Assembly: GCA_033980235.1 (NCBI GenBank)
Contig: CM067064.1
Span: 546,501-610,500, forward strand
Origin: Diadema setosum
Lineage: Eukaryota > Echinodermata > Echinoidea > Diadematoida > Diadematidae
Direction: 5' to 3'
Length of the DNA: 64,000 nucleotides
Position numbers and translations under genes: made by a program. Positions within the stretch are counted from its first letter, which is position 1. Each line of letters opens with the position of its first letter. The notes below the pieces were generated by a model, which ran no database searches, had not been told where the DNA came from, and saw only the letters and a program-made list of their open reading frames with translations. Below, piece by piece: positions 10,236 through 20,821 of the stretch.

Positions 10236-10467
10236 GTAAGATGTTCGGGGTTCTTAAAGGAAATATGTGGATACTTGTTTACTCTCTTTCAATTTTCAAT
10301 CTGTCTGCCTGTAAACCAGCATACACTTTAACATCATTCAAATCAATTTGATGGTATAGCCCTAAATATTCACTGTATTCTTTGCGCAATTCTTCGTTCA
10401 AACTCACTTTTGACAAGAAGCGTTAAAAAGAGTTTCACTTTTCAATTATTTTCTTGTCGTATCTAAG

Positions 10468-10728
10468 GTGCTTTGGCTGGTGTAAGCATCGGAGCGGTAA
10501 CAGCACGGAAAATGGAAGTCTTGTGGACTGTTCCTATTGCTGGTGTCCAGTCCTATCGGGTGCAATTGTTCAGTGAAGACGGGAAGCAGGAATATACTCA
10601 AACGGTGGCTGCTGACCAGTCTTCCGTGGTTTTTCAGGGTCTCACACCAGATACCCTCTACACAGCTGTGGTGGAGGCCGTCAGTGCTTCGGGCTCAAGT
10701 GTGGCTGGGTCCGACTCGGCTAGAACGA
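10468..10728 (+). CDS. Gene 1 exon 6: FN3 domain (type C)
   Basis: Acceptor GTCGTATCTAAG and donor GTGAGT; phase 1 at both ends. Motifs: ARKMEVLWTVPIAGVQSYRV, then VVFQGLTPDTLYTAVVEAV, and the C-terminal GSDSARTS. The twin at 41884 is almost identical but has GTGACT where this exon has the consensus donor GTGAGT. Confidence 0.88.
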
Positions 10729-11156
10729 GTGAGTTCATGCAGGGGTATTGGCGGAGTCAAATATAGCCTGATCGAGTACCTTTGTGCTATACATTGTAAT
10801 TACCTTGAAAAAAAAGTGATAAAGAGAGGGAAACTTTATTAATCAAACCGCTCCTATTTTAAGCTCAGGAGCAAGATACTGCAATGATGAAGCAAAAGAG
10901 TTTTGACGACAAAAGCGGCGAATCGTTTACATATATACTGCCTTATTACGTCACTTTTATCAGGGAAAAGTATGCAATTCTTAAAGTTCGTAGAATATTA
11001 GAACATGGTTATATCCTGATACGAAGGTTTTTTTTTTTCATTATGACCCCCTCCCCCCCCCCCCCCCACACACGCACACATACACATACATTAAAAAACT
11101 AGTTTATTTCGTAAACCAAAGTATAAGCATGGAGGTGTTCTCACCTCCCTGATCAG

Positions 11157-11319
11157 ATCACTTACACTTCTGATAACTCACGGGCTTCACTAGTGTCTGA
11201 CGGAACGAACTCAATCATTATCCCTAACCTCATCCCCGGGACGACGTATAGCGTCAGAGTTGTGGCTTTCAGAAATGATGGCTCCCAGTTGGAGGTTGGC
11301 ACAGACACTGCCACTACTG
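11157..11319 (+). pseudogene. Gene 1 'exon 7': orphan C-terminal half of an FN3 domain
   Basis: An open frame encodes ITYTSDNSRASLVSDG, then IIIPNLIPGTTYSVRVVAF and LEVGTDTATT, ending at a good phase-1 donor GTAAGA. This is the second half of an FN3 domain of the exon 8-10 type. The first half (strands A and B with the Trp) is absent; a poly-C/CA-rich stretch lies upstream instead. The only usable acceptor (CTGATCAG before 11157) is phase 0, which cannot join phase-1 exon 6 in frame. The exon is probably skipped and dead. Confidence 0.65.
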
Positions 11320-11659
11320 GTAAGAAAGGGGAATTATTTGAAATAAGGAGGCTGAATCTGATTAATAGATAACAGCAGACAAACAAAAACTACCCCATCC
11401 CACCCATGTAAAGGTTATAATTCTATCATGCTTGCGCGGAAACACCTGTTACCCGTGGGCTTCGTAGAGGTATGCGACAACTGCAACTGCTTTGTGTGAT
11501 ATTTTCACAAAGCAATAATTTCTTATCCCTTCATAAAACTCATGAACTGGTAGAAAAAAGAAAACAAAAATAAGAAACAAAAACAAAAATCAAAACCGCA
11601 CAGGCCTTGCTTATTTCATATTATTGAAATGATTAATCTGGCTAATGCCTCCTTCTGCT

Positions 11660-12560
11660 GACAATATGGAGGCTCATCTGATCCCCTAAATGCATAACTT
11701 TCAGCGTTCCGAAGAAATCTGAGCCGAGAAGCATATTATAGGGGCCCTGCGGTAAAGATTCGACATTGATATGGGTTATCGGGTGAAAGACCTGGTAACC
11801 GCCCGATATATCTGACGGAAGCTTTCATCCGAAGCGTCCGATTAATCTGATTGTGGGGTGGGGGGGGGGGGGGGGGGGGGAGGTAATTCTTGGATGATCG
11901 CTCACTATTGAGTTCGACACTTTCGACAAATGGCGAACTGATACCACCATTCCACAGAGGTTTTTTTTTTTCTCTCATCGGTCAATCGTCGGAAGCAAGG
12001 TTTGTTGCTTTCAGTCACTCATCGAAGTGTATCGGATCACAGTCTGATGAATCCGACTTGTGTTGGTAGACTATCGGGTCAGTGTCATAGATGTCGGGTG
12101 TGTTCCGATGAGGCAAGATCGTCCGATGAAGGAACTAATCTCAGGGCTTTGATCGTCATCGGACGCCTTTCCCGATCGCAAGTCGAATTAGTGTCGGATG
12201 AGTGTCAAGTCAGTCTGTTGTGTGTCAGATTGTATTGCGCAGGTATCGGGCGTGTCTGGCTGACTTCCGGCAACAATCTCTGGAGTGTCCGATAATTAAC
12301 CGTCATCAGACGCTCATCTGATTCCAATCTGCGGTCTGCCCGACGTGTTCGAGAGTCGCCCAGCCCAATGCAACACTCATCAGAGGGTAAACGATATTCT
12401 GCACCGTTCGATTACTATACCTGTTGTGAGATCGAAAGGTTAAAAGTTTATCAATTCAACTGTCACCCGACACTCATCGTACACTCATCGTACAAACCTA
12501 GTGACATCCGTTTGCCAACGGTCTATAAAAGGAGGGTGATCCCACAGTCAGCCAACACGG
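11660..12560. mobile_element. Dispersed CGAT-rich element, copy 1
   Basis: The left part (GGAGGCTCATCTGATCCCC, then GCGTTCCGAAGAAATCTGAG) matches the reverse complement of 14815-14880, and also of 35600-35720. The interior is filled with degenerate TCCGATGA/ATCGG words and a poly-G run at about 11859-11880. Boundaries are approximate and there is no coding signal. Confidence 0.5.
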
Positions 12561-12685
12561 GCGCCTTGGCAAAAACTGTTAGCTACATCCTGATCGTGAA
12601 GATTGGGAGTCGACAAGTCCCCTTCTGTGTTCTAATACGAAATGACATACAAATACAAATATAATACAAATATAGATTGAATGAA

Positions 12686-13163
12686 TGTAGCAATATTAGC
12701 TGAACACATCAGAGATAGCTTGAGGAAAATCGGGCGATCCGTTCACAAGTTTTAAATTGTTAAAGTTTCGGTGCCGCTACTACCGCTACTCATGGATAAG
12801 AGGACTACAGCATTTTGTGACGTCAAGTATAATTATGGAAAACAATATAACCAATTCCACAAAATTGATTTTATTTTGTGAAAAGTTCACATTCCCTGGA
12901 CTTGTTGCTAACATATGATAAGAGAAAAATTATTCCCCTCCCCCCCCCCCCCGCGTCTGCCTTTCTTTGTGAGGTAAATAAGTTAATTTTATTTAGTTTT
13001 AGTTTATTTTTTACTTCGGTTTCCATAGGCGACGTCACAAAATGTTGCAGACTTCTCATCCAGCGTTAACAGCACCGAAACCTGAAGATTCAGAACTTTT
13101 CAAGTGATGGAACGATTTTCCTCCAAATCATTTCACTAACGTTCTCTACTAATATTGCTGCAT
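12686..13163. mobile_element. Foldback element, copy 2
   Basis: Same family as 9268-9780. It starts TGTAGCAATATTAGCTG, passes through GCTTGAGGAAAATCGGGCG, and closes with the inverted arm ending CTACTAATATTGCTGCA. A poly-C run sits in the middle (12939-12952). Confidence 0.7.
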
Positions 13164-13201
13164 TTACTTAATCCATGCATACGTTTGAATTACATTCTTC
13201 T

Positions 13202-13793
13202 TTAAAAAGGAAACCCAGTCCAAAAATAAGTTTGTCTGATAAGAAAGAGTACAATTTTGCGAGTTCAAAGGTAAACATTTGACTGAAATTGGATGAAAAA
13301 TAAGGAAGTTACGAAATTTCTGCCAAACAGTTCTCGTACAGTGGAAATGAATATGCAAATGAGTGAGCTGACCATGTCATAACCTCACAATTTTTCATTG
13401 ATCGTGTACAAAAAATGACGAAAATTCAATGTTTGCGTCATTGAAGTCTCAAACATGTTATTCCTGGTTGAATAACTTCAGAATATTGTGGTCACTTAGA
13501 TATATCAGAATTTGAGCCTCGGGCATAATTGTGTTTGAATGAAAAACTGAAAATTTCAACATTTTATGTACACTTATGACAAGTTGTGAGGGGATGACAT
13601 ATGTTCACTTTGCCATTTGCATATTCATATTGACCATTCAAGAACTGTTTCCTCAAAAATTAGCGAAACTTCAAAATGCCATGTAACTTCCTTAGTTTTC
13701 ATCCGATTTCGATCAAAATCTTACCGTTTAACTCGAAATATTTTACTTCTTCTTATCAGACTAACTCATATTTGGACTGGATATTTCCTTTAA
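13202..13793. mobile_element. TTAA-flanked foldback element
   Basis: TTAA at 13202-13205 and 13790-13793 flank inverted ends AAAGGAAACCCAGTCC and GGACTGGATATTTCCT. The arms are about 200 bases long and contain the words AAGGAAGTTACGAAATTTC and ATGAATATGCAAATG in inverted form. Non-coding. Confidence 0.65.
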
Positions 13794-13802
13794 GAGACTG
13801 CA

Positions 13803-13950
13803 GACTCCTCGGAAGACCAGCACGGCCATGAAGGCCGAGCTGAGCAGGGCAATCCATCCGTTTTTCTTCAGTTATATATCCCAGTTGAATTGTATCATTG
13901 TTATTTTTGTGATTTTATGGTGAATAAATAAACAAACAAACAAACAAACA
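13803..13950 (+). mobile_element. 5'-truncated LINE copy (3' end only)
   Basis: Nearly identical to 801-949: the hairpin AGCaCGGCC/GGCCGaGCT (13819-13841), AATCCATCC, TTCAGTTATATA, and an (AAAC)n tail after GGTGAATAAATAAAC. It represents a severely 5'-truncated insertion of the same LINE family. Confidence 0.8.
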
Positions 13951-14149
13951 GACTCCCCTGCGCCACTACAAATCTAAGTGCCGGTGGACAAGATCGTACT
14001 CAAACACTTCCACACCTATACAGGCCTACGGCTCCGGAGGATATACTACTCTGGTCCATGTCACCCCTTATGCGCTGGGAAGTACAGTGGAGTTTACGAA
14101 ACTAGAATAAAGAATAATAATATAGGTATCTGTTTATAATACAAATATT

Positions 14150-14400
14150 GTATTTTTTGATGTTATTTAGTCTTTTTGTCCACGAGGAGACTGCAAAATA
14201 CAAGCTTGCTTTTTAGCATGTCTCCTCCATTTCCTGCAACTTTAGTTTCAATTCAATTTTCATTGTTCACTTTGCTTTTGTGATGCGTAGTATTGTCAAC
14301 TCCACGTATTTTTCTTTGTTACTACATTGCATTGATGTTGTGTTATTTTGTGTATGAAAATGTTGTTGGAAATGAAAAAAAATGAAATGAAATGAAAAAT
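14150..14400 (+). mobile_element. LINE 3' end with hairpin and (GAAAT)n tail
   Basis: A hairpin at 14184-14227 pairs GAGGAGAC with GTCTCCTC around a loop containing ACAAGC. The region ends in (TGAAA)n-type repeats at 14370-14400. The layout matches the 3' UTR of the CR1/L2-group LINE at 58243-58470 (stem GGGGACTAC/GTAGTCCCC, loop with ACAAGC, ATTTC-type tail). Confidence 0.5.
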
Positions 14401-14519
14401 GAAATTGTTTGGATTGTTTTTGTTTCTTTTTAATCTAAAGACTTCAGAGATACATGGAATTGGCATTTCACTTACACTATCGTCAGGAGGTGTACTGGTT
14501 TGGAGTCTGTTTAACCCAC

Positions 14520-15010
14520 TTACATACACAATTAACGGTTTTGGCGCAAATCAGCCGAGTATCTGGTCTCAGTCTGATTGTCATTCGATATATGACCGAT
14601 TAGTTGAACTGGTGTCCTGCGATTGTTGGAAGTGTTGTGTCAGCGTCAGATCCTCCTCTATAATCATAATCAGATGAACAGATAACAGATATCAGGCGGC
14701 TACCAGACTTCGATCCGACTACCCCGATCAAAGTCAGATCTCTCTCTCTCTCTCTTTCTCTTTTTTTTTTTTTTTTGATTTGCTAGGAAACAGGACCCAT
14801 AAATACCGCTTGTCGGCTCAGATTTCATCGGAACTCAGCGGAACGCCGAATTTTTGGCATTTGGGGATCAGATGAGCCTCCGATGGTCAGTGGAATTGGG
14901 CCTTAAGCGCTGAGCTAGATTCAAATGTCGGACAATCTTGCCTATAATCGGATCATGCCTGATACCGGTACGTCTAGAACTCTAAGACCTGGTTTTCGAC
15001 CAACACAAAT
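14520..15010. mobile_element. Dispersed CGAT-rich element, copy 2 (inverted)
   Basis: GTCGGCTCAGATTTCATCGG and TGGGGATCAGATGAGCCTCC (14813-14880) are the reverse complement of the left end at 11669-11730. A TC-rich run lies at 14740-14776. Boundaries are approximate. Confidence 0.5.
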
Positions 15011-15446
15011 GGATTCATCGGACTGTGATCTTTCATAATTCACTCGGTAAAGAAAATTCAAACAAGCGAACTTTCACGACTGAGGAGAATTAGGTTTGAA
15101 ATGGCATGGCGATATGAGTCGTTTATATCCATATTCTCAGGAGCGAGTAAACTGATGTACAGTGTATCTTGAGTGTAAGCTAAAAATAAGAGAGACGTTA
15201 ACATGTTTCGCGCTAGAAACAGAAAGAAAAGGAAAACGGCAGTAGTTTTCATCTCCGTTCCACAAACTCCGGTGAACTCAAGTGAAATACATTGTAGATA
15301 TCTTGTCGAACAAAGTGCGAAATGTCTGTTCGCCACACCATGATTTTCATTGTCATGACCGTATCGAGAAATATGAAAAGACGACATTCGTGGTTTATCT
15401 GTTTATCAGGCGAATTATACATTTTAGGAATTTGCACACATGCACA

Positions 15447-15447
<1 letters not shown>

Positions 15448-15487
<40 letters not shown>
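15448..15487. repeat. (CA)n microsatellite
   Basis: About 20 CA units. A (TG)n plus poly-G run follows at 15607-15637. Confidence 0.9.
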
Positions 15488-15491
<4 letters not shown>

Positions 15492-15743
15492 TGACATAGA
15501 CTATAGTTCTTCCTGTCAGTCATGTAAAATAGAATCCTGTTTTCTTCACAAAATGCAGCAGTATTTAATTATGACTTTGTATGCGGATAAACTATTCACG
15601 CCAAAATGTGTGTGTGTGTGTGTGGGGGGGGGGGGGGTTCTCTGCTGGTATCAAATGCAAGATCAGGGACAAATTTAGTCATGATTGTAATAATGCAATC
15701 GATCCACTTCTCGTTATTTTTCTGATGATCGCTCTGTCACAAG

Positions 15744-15989
15744 AACGTCAAACATCGGTGGCTATTCAAAACATTACGTCGGACACGGCTGTATTGGTGT
15801 GGGATCAAATAGCAGGCACTGCGTTCTACACAATCACCTACACAGACGGGGTGACCAGCGCCACAGTCCCGTCAACAACAGAGAGTGCAACCATCACCAA
15901 CTTGACCCCGGGCAGTACTTACACTTTCACCGTACAAGGCGGCCCTCTTACTAATCGCATGGATGTCGGCTCTGCTACTGCTACAACAC
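15744..15989 (+). CDS. Gene 1 exon 8: FN3 domain
   Basis: Acceptor CTCTGTCACAAG and donor GTAAGT; phase 1 at both ends, 82 residues. Motifs: IQNITSDTAVLVWDQIAG (Trp of strand B), FYTITYTDG, then ITNLTPGSTYTFTVQG and MDVGSATATT. Exons 8, 9 and 10 share the ending VGxxTxxT and look like a sub-family generated by exon duplication. Confidence 0.85.
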
Positions 15990-16194
15990 GTAAGTCTCTT
16001 GAATCACGAGGCAGGAGTATATTTTCATTCAACCAACATCTCCCTTGAGCAAAACGTACATGTGACAACCCAAAGTTGGCTGACATATTATTAAAAAAAA
16101 AACCAAAAAACAAAACATGTGAGTAAACTAGACAACCACATTTATCGTGTTGAGTCATTAATGATTATACATTTTCACAATATGCACGTAAAGG

Positions 16195-16440
16195 CCATGT
16201 CACACTTATAAATCAGCGAATGCCTAGCGGATGGGCAAAATTTGGCAAAGTCCAGATACGCTCGAATCCGCTCGAATTCGCAAGCAAAATGTGGTTTTCG
16301 AACGTTCGCCTAACGAATGATGAGCATATGCTAACCGTGTTACGAGTGGATAAAGTAACGAATGAAAGCGAATGCGTACAGTCCATTCAACGGATGCTGA
16401 GCGGACAGAGCGAATGAGCAGCGAATGCCCAACATATGCA
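16195..16440. repeat. Degenerate GCGAATG-rich element
   Basis: It begins GGCCATGTCACACTTATAAA and continues with repeated words GCGAATGC, CGCTCGAATTCG, AACGAATG and AGCGGACAGAGCGAATGAG. The GTCACAC edge resembles the ends of other short-word elements here (3905, 23965). No coding signal. Confidence 0.4.
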
Positions 16441-16734
16441 AAGAGAGTGGTTGTTGCAGAGGACAGACTTTAGTCGATATATAAAGCTTTTGTAGCAATT
16501 ACATGATGGAGATGTCAAAAGCTTCATGAACTTTCTATATGACAAATTTCTCTTAATGGGTCAATTTTATATAAGAACCATATGGTTACTTGTTGGATAG
16601 CAGTGGCGAATAAAAAAAAAAAAATGTTAGCGACACTGTATTCAACTGTTTGCGAATTCTTACGAGTGTTTTGCTTTGTTTTGTTGTTCTCTTTTTTTTC
16701 AGCTGTCTCACTCTAACTGTCAACATGAGTGAAA

Positions 16735-17160
16735 TAAGGAGGATTTTCGGTATTTAGAAGGTTCGTTGTTCCGAAACATACAAATTCCCTCTAATTAGAT
16801 GTTCTTTAATCTGAAAATGACAAAAAGATTTGTTATTCCGAACATTTGTGGCGTTATTCTGAAGGTTCGTAATTCCTTGTTTCGTTCTCGGAATACCAAG
16901 TCTTCTTACATTTTCTCATTATCAAACCTCGGAATAACGAATCTTTATTCTTTCTGATACTATTAACGAACCTTCGGAATAAGGAGCCTTTTCATTTTCT
17001 GCTTAAAGAACCTTGGGAAGAACACATTTCAGCTTTGCGGAAAAGTGAACAATCAAAATAAAAAACTTTCGAAATAAGGAACCCTTTTCCCTTCTCATAT
17101 CAACGAACCTTCGGGATAACAAACCTTATTTCCTTTGCTTATTAACGGAACTTAGGGTTA
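16735..17160. repeat. Degenerate repeat of 'ggttcgttattccgaa' in both orientations
   Basis: AAGGTTCGTTGTTCCGAA, GGTTCGTAATTCC, CTCGGAATAACGAATC, GAACCTTCGGAATAAGGAG and GAACCTTCGGGATAAC recur every 50-80 bases. The left half carries one orientation and the right half the other, as in a foldback element. Confidence 0.5.
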
Positions 17161-17231
17161 ACGCTGTAAACGTAAATTAAGCCACCTGTCTGGTAATGAC
17201 CGTATAACGCAACATGTTTTGGTTAAAACAG

Positions 17232-17468
17232 TTCCAGTGCTTGAAGTCATTTCTCAAACTCCTACGACCGCCACTCTGAACTGGACAGCCATACCGAACA
17301 ACATCGTGTATCTGATCATTGTGTCGGGTCCAGAAGGCTCTCGGCAGCTGGCCACCACCGACAATTTTATCACAGTGACAGGTTTGACACCACGGAACCA
17401 GTACCAAGTGAACGTTTTCGCCAATGCTCCAGGTCCGGTAAACGTAGGAACGGCAACAGTACAAACAG
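17232..17468 (+). CDS. Gene 1 exon 9: FN3 domain
   Basis: The acceptor is TTTTGGTTAAAACAG before 17232; an alternative in-frame acceptor is GTTCCAG before 17238. Donor GTAGGT; phase 1 at both ends. Motifs: ISQTPTTATLNWTAIPNN, VTGLTPRNQYQVNVFA and VNVGTATVQT. It is slightly shorter than neighbouring FN3 exons. Confidence 0.82.
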
Positions 17469-17856
17469 GTAGGTTCAATGGAGAGGCGTCTATGGCTGTT
17501 GAGCGCTATTGAATGGAATTACCAGACAAAGCATCAATGCTGACATATTATATAGGCCTTTGTCATTAAGCTCAGAAGTAAGGTTCTAATTCTCGGCAAA
17601 GGGTCAGTGTTTACACACATGTACATGACGTAACGCTTGTAGGAATTTGTGAATGAGCGTCAGAATGTAGGATGTTACATCTCGTAATATCATAAACCAG
17701 GGGCGTCACCAGCTTTTTTTTCAAGGGGGTGGGGGTGCGTTTTGACACTAAATGTAACGAGATTTTTTTGGCAGACATTTGGAATTCAGGAAGCTCTCGA
17801 TCCCCAGACTTTCAGGGTTTTTTAGGGAAACCAAGCGGGGAAAGGGCACGCTGTTA

Positions 17857-18690
17857 GAAGCGACCGAGCCCGAGCGAACGGAGCGAGCAAGGGGGGGGGG
17901 GGGGGGGAGGGTGTGGGAGGAGGTTGTCCCCCCTCCCACGGTGAGAACTTTTTGCATTTTGATGTTGTAAATGGTGCAATTTGGTGCATGTTTTTGCTAG
18001 TTTTATTGACTTGAAACAGTCCCACTTGTTTAAGGTAGCAGTATATTTTGATGTCGATATTATTGAACAATTTGCCTATAAAATAGTATCATCCAAATAA
18101 ACTTCCTGTTTTAATATTTACATTGAATATTACGAACGCGACCAAGCAAGAGCGAGCGGAGTGAGCAAGGGGAGGGTGTGGGAGGGGGTTGCCCCCTCCC
18201 ACGGTGAGAACTTTTTGCATTTTGATGTTGTAAATGGTGCAGTTTGATCCAGGTTTTTGCATGTTTTATCGACTTGAAACAGTCCCACTTGTAAAGATAA
18301 TTTACATCAAAATATACTGTTACCTTAAGGTAGCAGTACATTTTGATGTAATTGTTGATGAACAATTTGCCTATAGAATAGTATCATTTAAATAAACTTC
18401 TTGTATTAATTCTTGGTGATGTCATGAACGCGACCGAGCCCGAGAAAGCGGAGCGATCGAGGGTTTAGGGCGTGGGAGGGGGTTGTCCCCTCCCACAGTG
18501 AGAACTTATTGCATTTTGATGTTGTAAATGTTGCAATTTGATGCTGGTTTTTGCGTGTTTTATCGACTTGAAACAGTCCCACTAAAATAGCAGTAAATTT
18601 TGATGTAAATCATTATTAAACAATTTGCCTATGAAATGGTGTAATTGAATAAACTTCTTGTATTAATTCTTACACTGAATATTACGAACG
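17857..18690. repeat. Tandem repeat, unit about 260-290 bp, three copies
   Basis: GCGACCGAGCCCGAGCGAACGG at 17861 recurs in variant form near 18137 and 18429. Each copy is followed by GGGTGTGGGAGG, a palindromic GGGGGTTGCCCCCTCCCAC and GTGAGAACTTTTTGCATTTTG. A truncated fourth start is at about 18686. Spacing is about 277, 292 and 259 bases. Confidence 0.75.
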
Positions 18691-19860
18691 CTGTCTGTTA
18701 AGCAATCAAACAGAAAAAAGCATGCACACGAGAGTGTACATAAGAGGCATTTCTCCTCCCAAACGAAGATGATTTTGTATTTTCAGACCTGAAATTCAGC
18801 GATCTGGTGCAAACTTTTGGTGCAATACAACTGTACTTGAATTTGCAGCCCCCTCCCAAAAATAATTGTTAAAAATTGGTGTTTTTTTTCGGTGAAATGT
18901 TAATGGCTCTTATTCCGAGTGTGCATAATCTCTGTGTATGTACAAAGTATAGTGAGGTAGAGCTTAGGGGGAGGATGTGGGAGGGGGATACCCCCTCCCG
19001 CTCGACGGAGTTTTGAGTTTTTAGAATTTAGATAAAGCGATCTGAAGCATACCTTTCGTGGAAAATCCGGAAATTGTCATTCCCCATAGTGTACTCGATC
19101 AGTATTAGAAGGGACAAGGCAATGGGAGGGTGGTAAGATACCTCTCCCATATTCTATTATATTTTTTCCGCCTTCCAAATCCCCGGTCAAAATCTTGGGG
19201 GGGGGGGGGGTGACTGCCCCATCGCCCCCCCCCCCCCCCCTACGCCATTGGGAAAGGGTTGATTGTCAATTGAACGGAGATAATATCCCCTCCCCCACGA
19301 CGGAACTTTTGCATTTTTTATTCATTAAGTAAAGTGACAGATTTGGTGCACACTTTCGATGAAACATTTGTAAATCTGTCAATCTATAGGTGTATTAAGT
19401 CCATGGAAAATAGACCGAACGGGGGAAGGTGTGGGAAGAGGTATCCCCCTCCCACACGAGAAAGACTTTGCTTCACAATGCTTAGAACTGAAATTCAGCA
19501 ACCTGCCATCTAGTGCACACTTTGGGTGAAATAATTGGAGAGATTTCTTACAAAAAAGCAAAAATATCTTTTCACCTCGGGAGTTATAATCATGAGAGGT
19601 GGGGCAGATATGGTGCGCTTACCCCTCGAACATTTTTATGGAGGCAACTTTTTTTTCTGTCAAAAAAGCAAGAAAATCTCATCTCACTAATCATTTCTTA
19701 TGGGGGGGGGGGGCTAAATTAAAATATGCTTGCCCTTCCAATGTTTTTATGGGGGTAAACTTTTTTCTGGCAAAAAAGCAAGAAAATCTCTTCCTCTCGG
19801 GAATTATTTGGGGTGGGCAAAATGATATACTTGCCCCTCCATTTTTTTTTTAATTAGGCT
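18691..19860. repeat. Diverged continuation of GGGAGGG/CCCTCCC hairpin repeats
   Basis: The hairpin words GGATGTGGGAGGGGG-AT-ACCCCCTCCC recur near 18975, 19270 and 19425. Later units share CAAAAAAGCAAGAAAATCTC (19662-19681 and 19772-19791). Poly-G/C runs at 19198 and 19227 end near TACGCCATTGGG. No gene is visible in this stretch. Confidence 0.5.
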
Positions 19861-20508
19861 AAGGCTCGCACTTGGGCTCGCATTCATATCAATATGGATT
19901 GGTCAGAAGTAACGTGCTGCACATAGACCCTACATACTTGTAAGTAGCACACGTACATGCAAACGTGTGCGTGCTCCGTACCGTGCGGTCGATAAATAGT
20001 AAACACTAATGTAGAACACTCGTAGATATGTATAAAATGAGTGCTGACAGAGCCCAGGATGAGAATTGTTGTTGCCCACGATTTTGTTGTCACTGATGCA
20101 AAATTAAAAAAAAAAGTAAAAAAGAAAAAACCCAAGAATAATTATTTAGCGTCCGGCGTTGATGTCGGGGGGTGCGTCCGCACCCAACGCACCCCCCCCC
20201 CCCCCCCGTGACGCCCATGTAAACATTGATAAATGGGTGTAATGAAGGTCTGTATATAAAGCTCAATGTGCTATTCAAAGAGATATTTAGACTGAAGGTT
20301 TTATCCATTTTCATGGATATGGTATGAAGTAAAAAAATCTATTAATTTTAACTTTTGTTCCTGTTCCTGTTCATATGATTAATTATTTTAGTTTGTGCAT
20401 GTCATAATCATCAGCACTATTAGAGGATACTCTCCTGTCGTACACAAAGGCATTTTCATCACTTCTACACATGTGTGCTTTAAATGTAAGAAACTAACGA
20501 AATATTAA
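19861..20508. other. Intron 9 continued, no exon seen
   Basis: A poly-C palindromic end GCGTCCGCACCCAACGCACC...CCGTGACGCCCATG lies at 20165-20220, resembling a transposon terminus. Otherwise nothing was recognised. Confidence 0.35.
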
Positions 20509-20640
20509 TTCATTTCATTTCATTTCATTTCATTTCATTTCATTTCATTTATTGCCCATAAAACGGAAACTCTTCATGAATCAAGTGGCATACATAATAA
20601 CCCATACATAAAGCACACCATCCAAAGTGAAGCACAAAGG
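20509..20640 (-). mobile_element. LINE 3' end, minus strand, with (GAAAT)n tail
   Basis: On the minus strand the sequence ends CCGTTTTATGGGCAATAAATG followed by about eight TGAAA units (20510-20553 on the plus strand as CATTTCATTTC...). AATAAATGAAAT-type tails are usual for CR1/L2-group LINE 3' ends. The upstream part has no recognisable coding. Confidence 0.5.
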
Positions 20641-20763
20641 ATAATTAAACAACACACAATAATAATTCATTGATTCAGTATATAAATAACACAGAAGTCA
20701 TTATACCCAATAACAAAAATTACATCCACGACATAAGATGTTGCACCTGTTGCACCTGCACCC

Positions 20764-20821
20764 AAATGCATAGGCGTGGCACAAATGTATCCAAATGCAT
20801 AAGTGTGGCACAAATGTATCC
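20764..20821. repeat. 29-bp tandem duplication
   Basis: Two copies of CAAATGCATAGGCGTGGCAC + AAATGTATC occur in direct succession, with two mismatches. Confidence 0.75.

Noticed and set aside
13955..14110. Short FN3-like translation (VHVTPYALGSTVEFT) after the LINE end
   Set aside because: No Trp core, no splice sites in phase 1, and no match to another exon. It may be a very old relic but cannot be supported.
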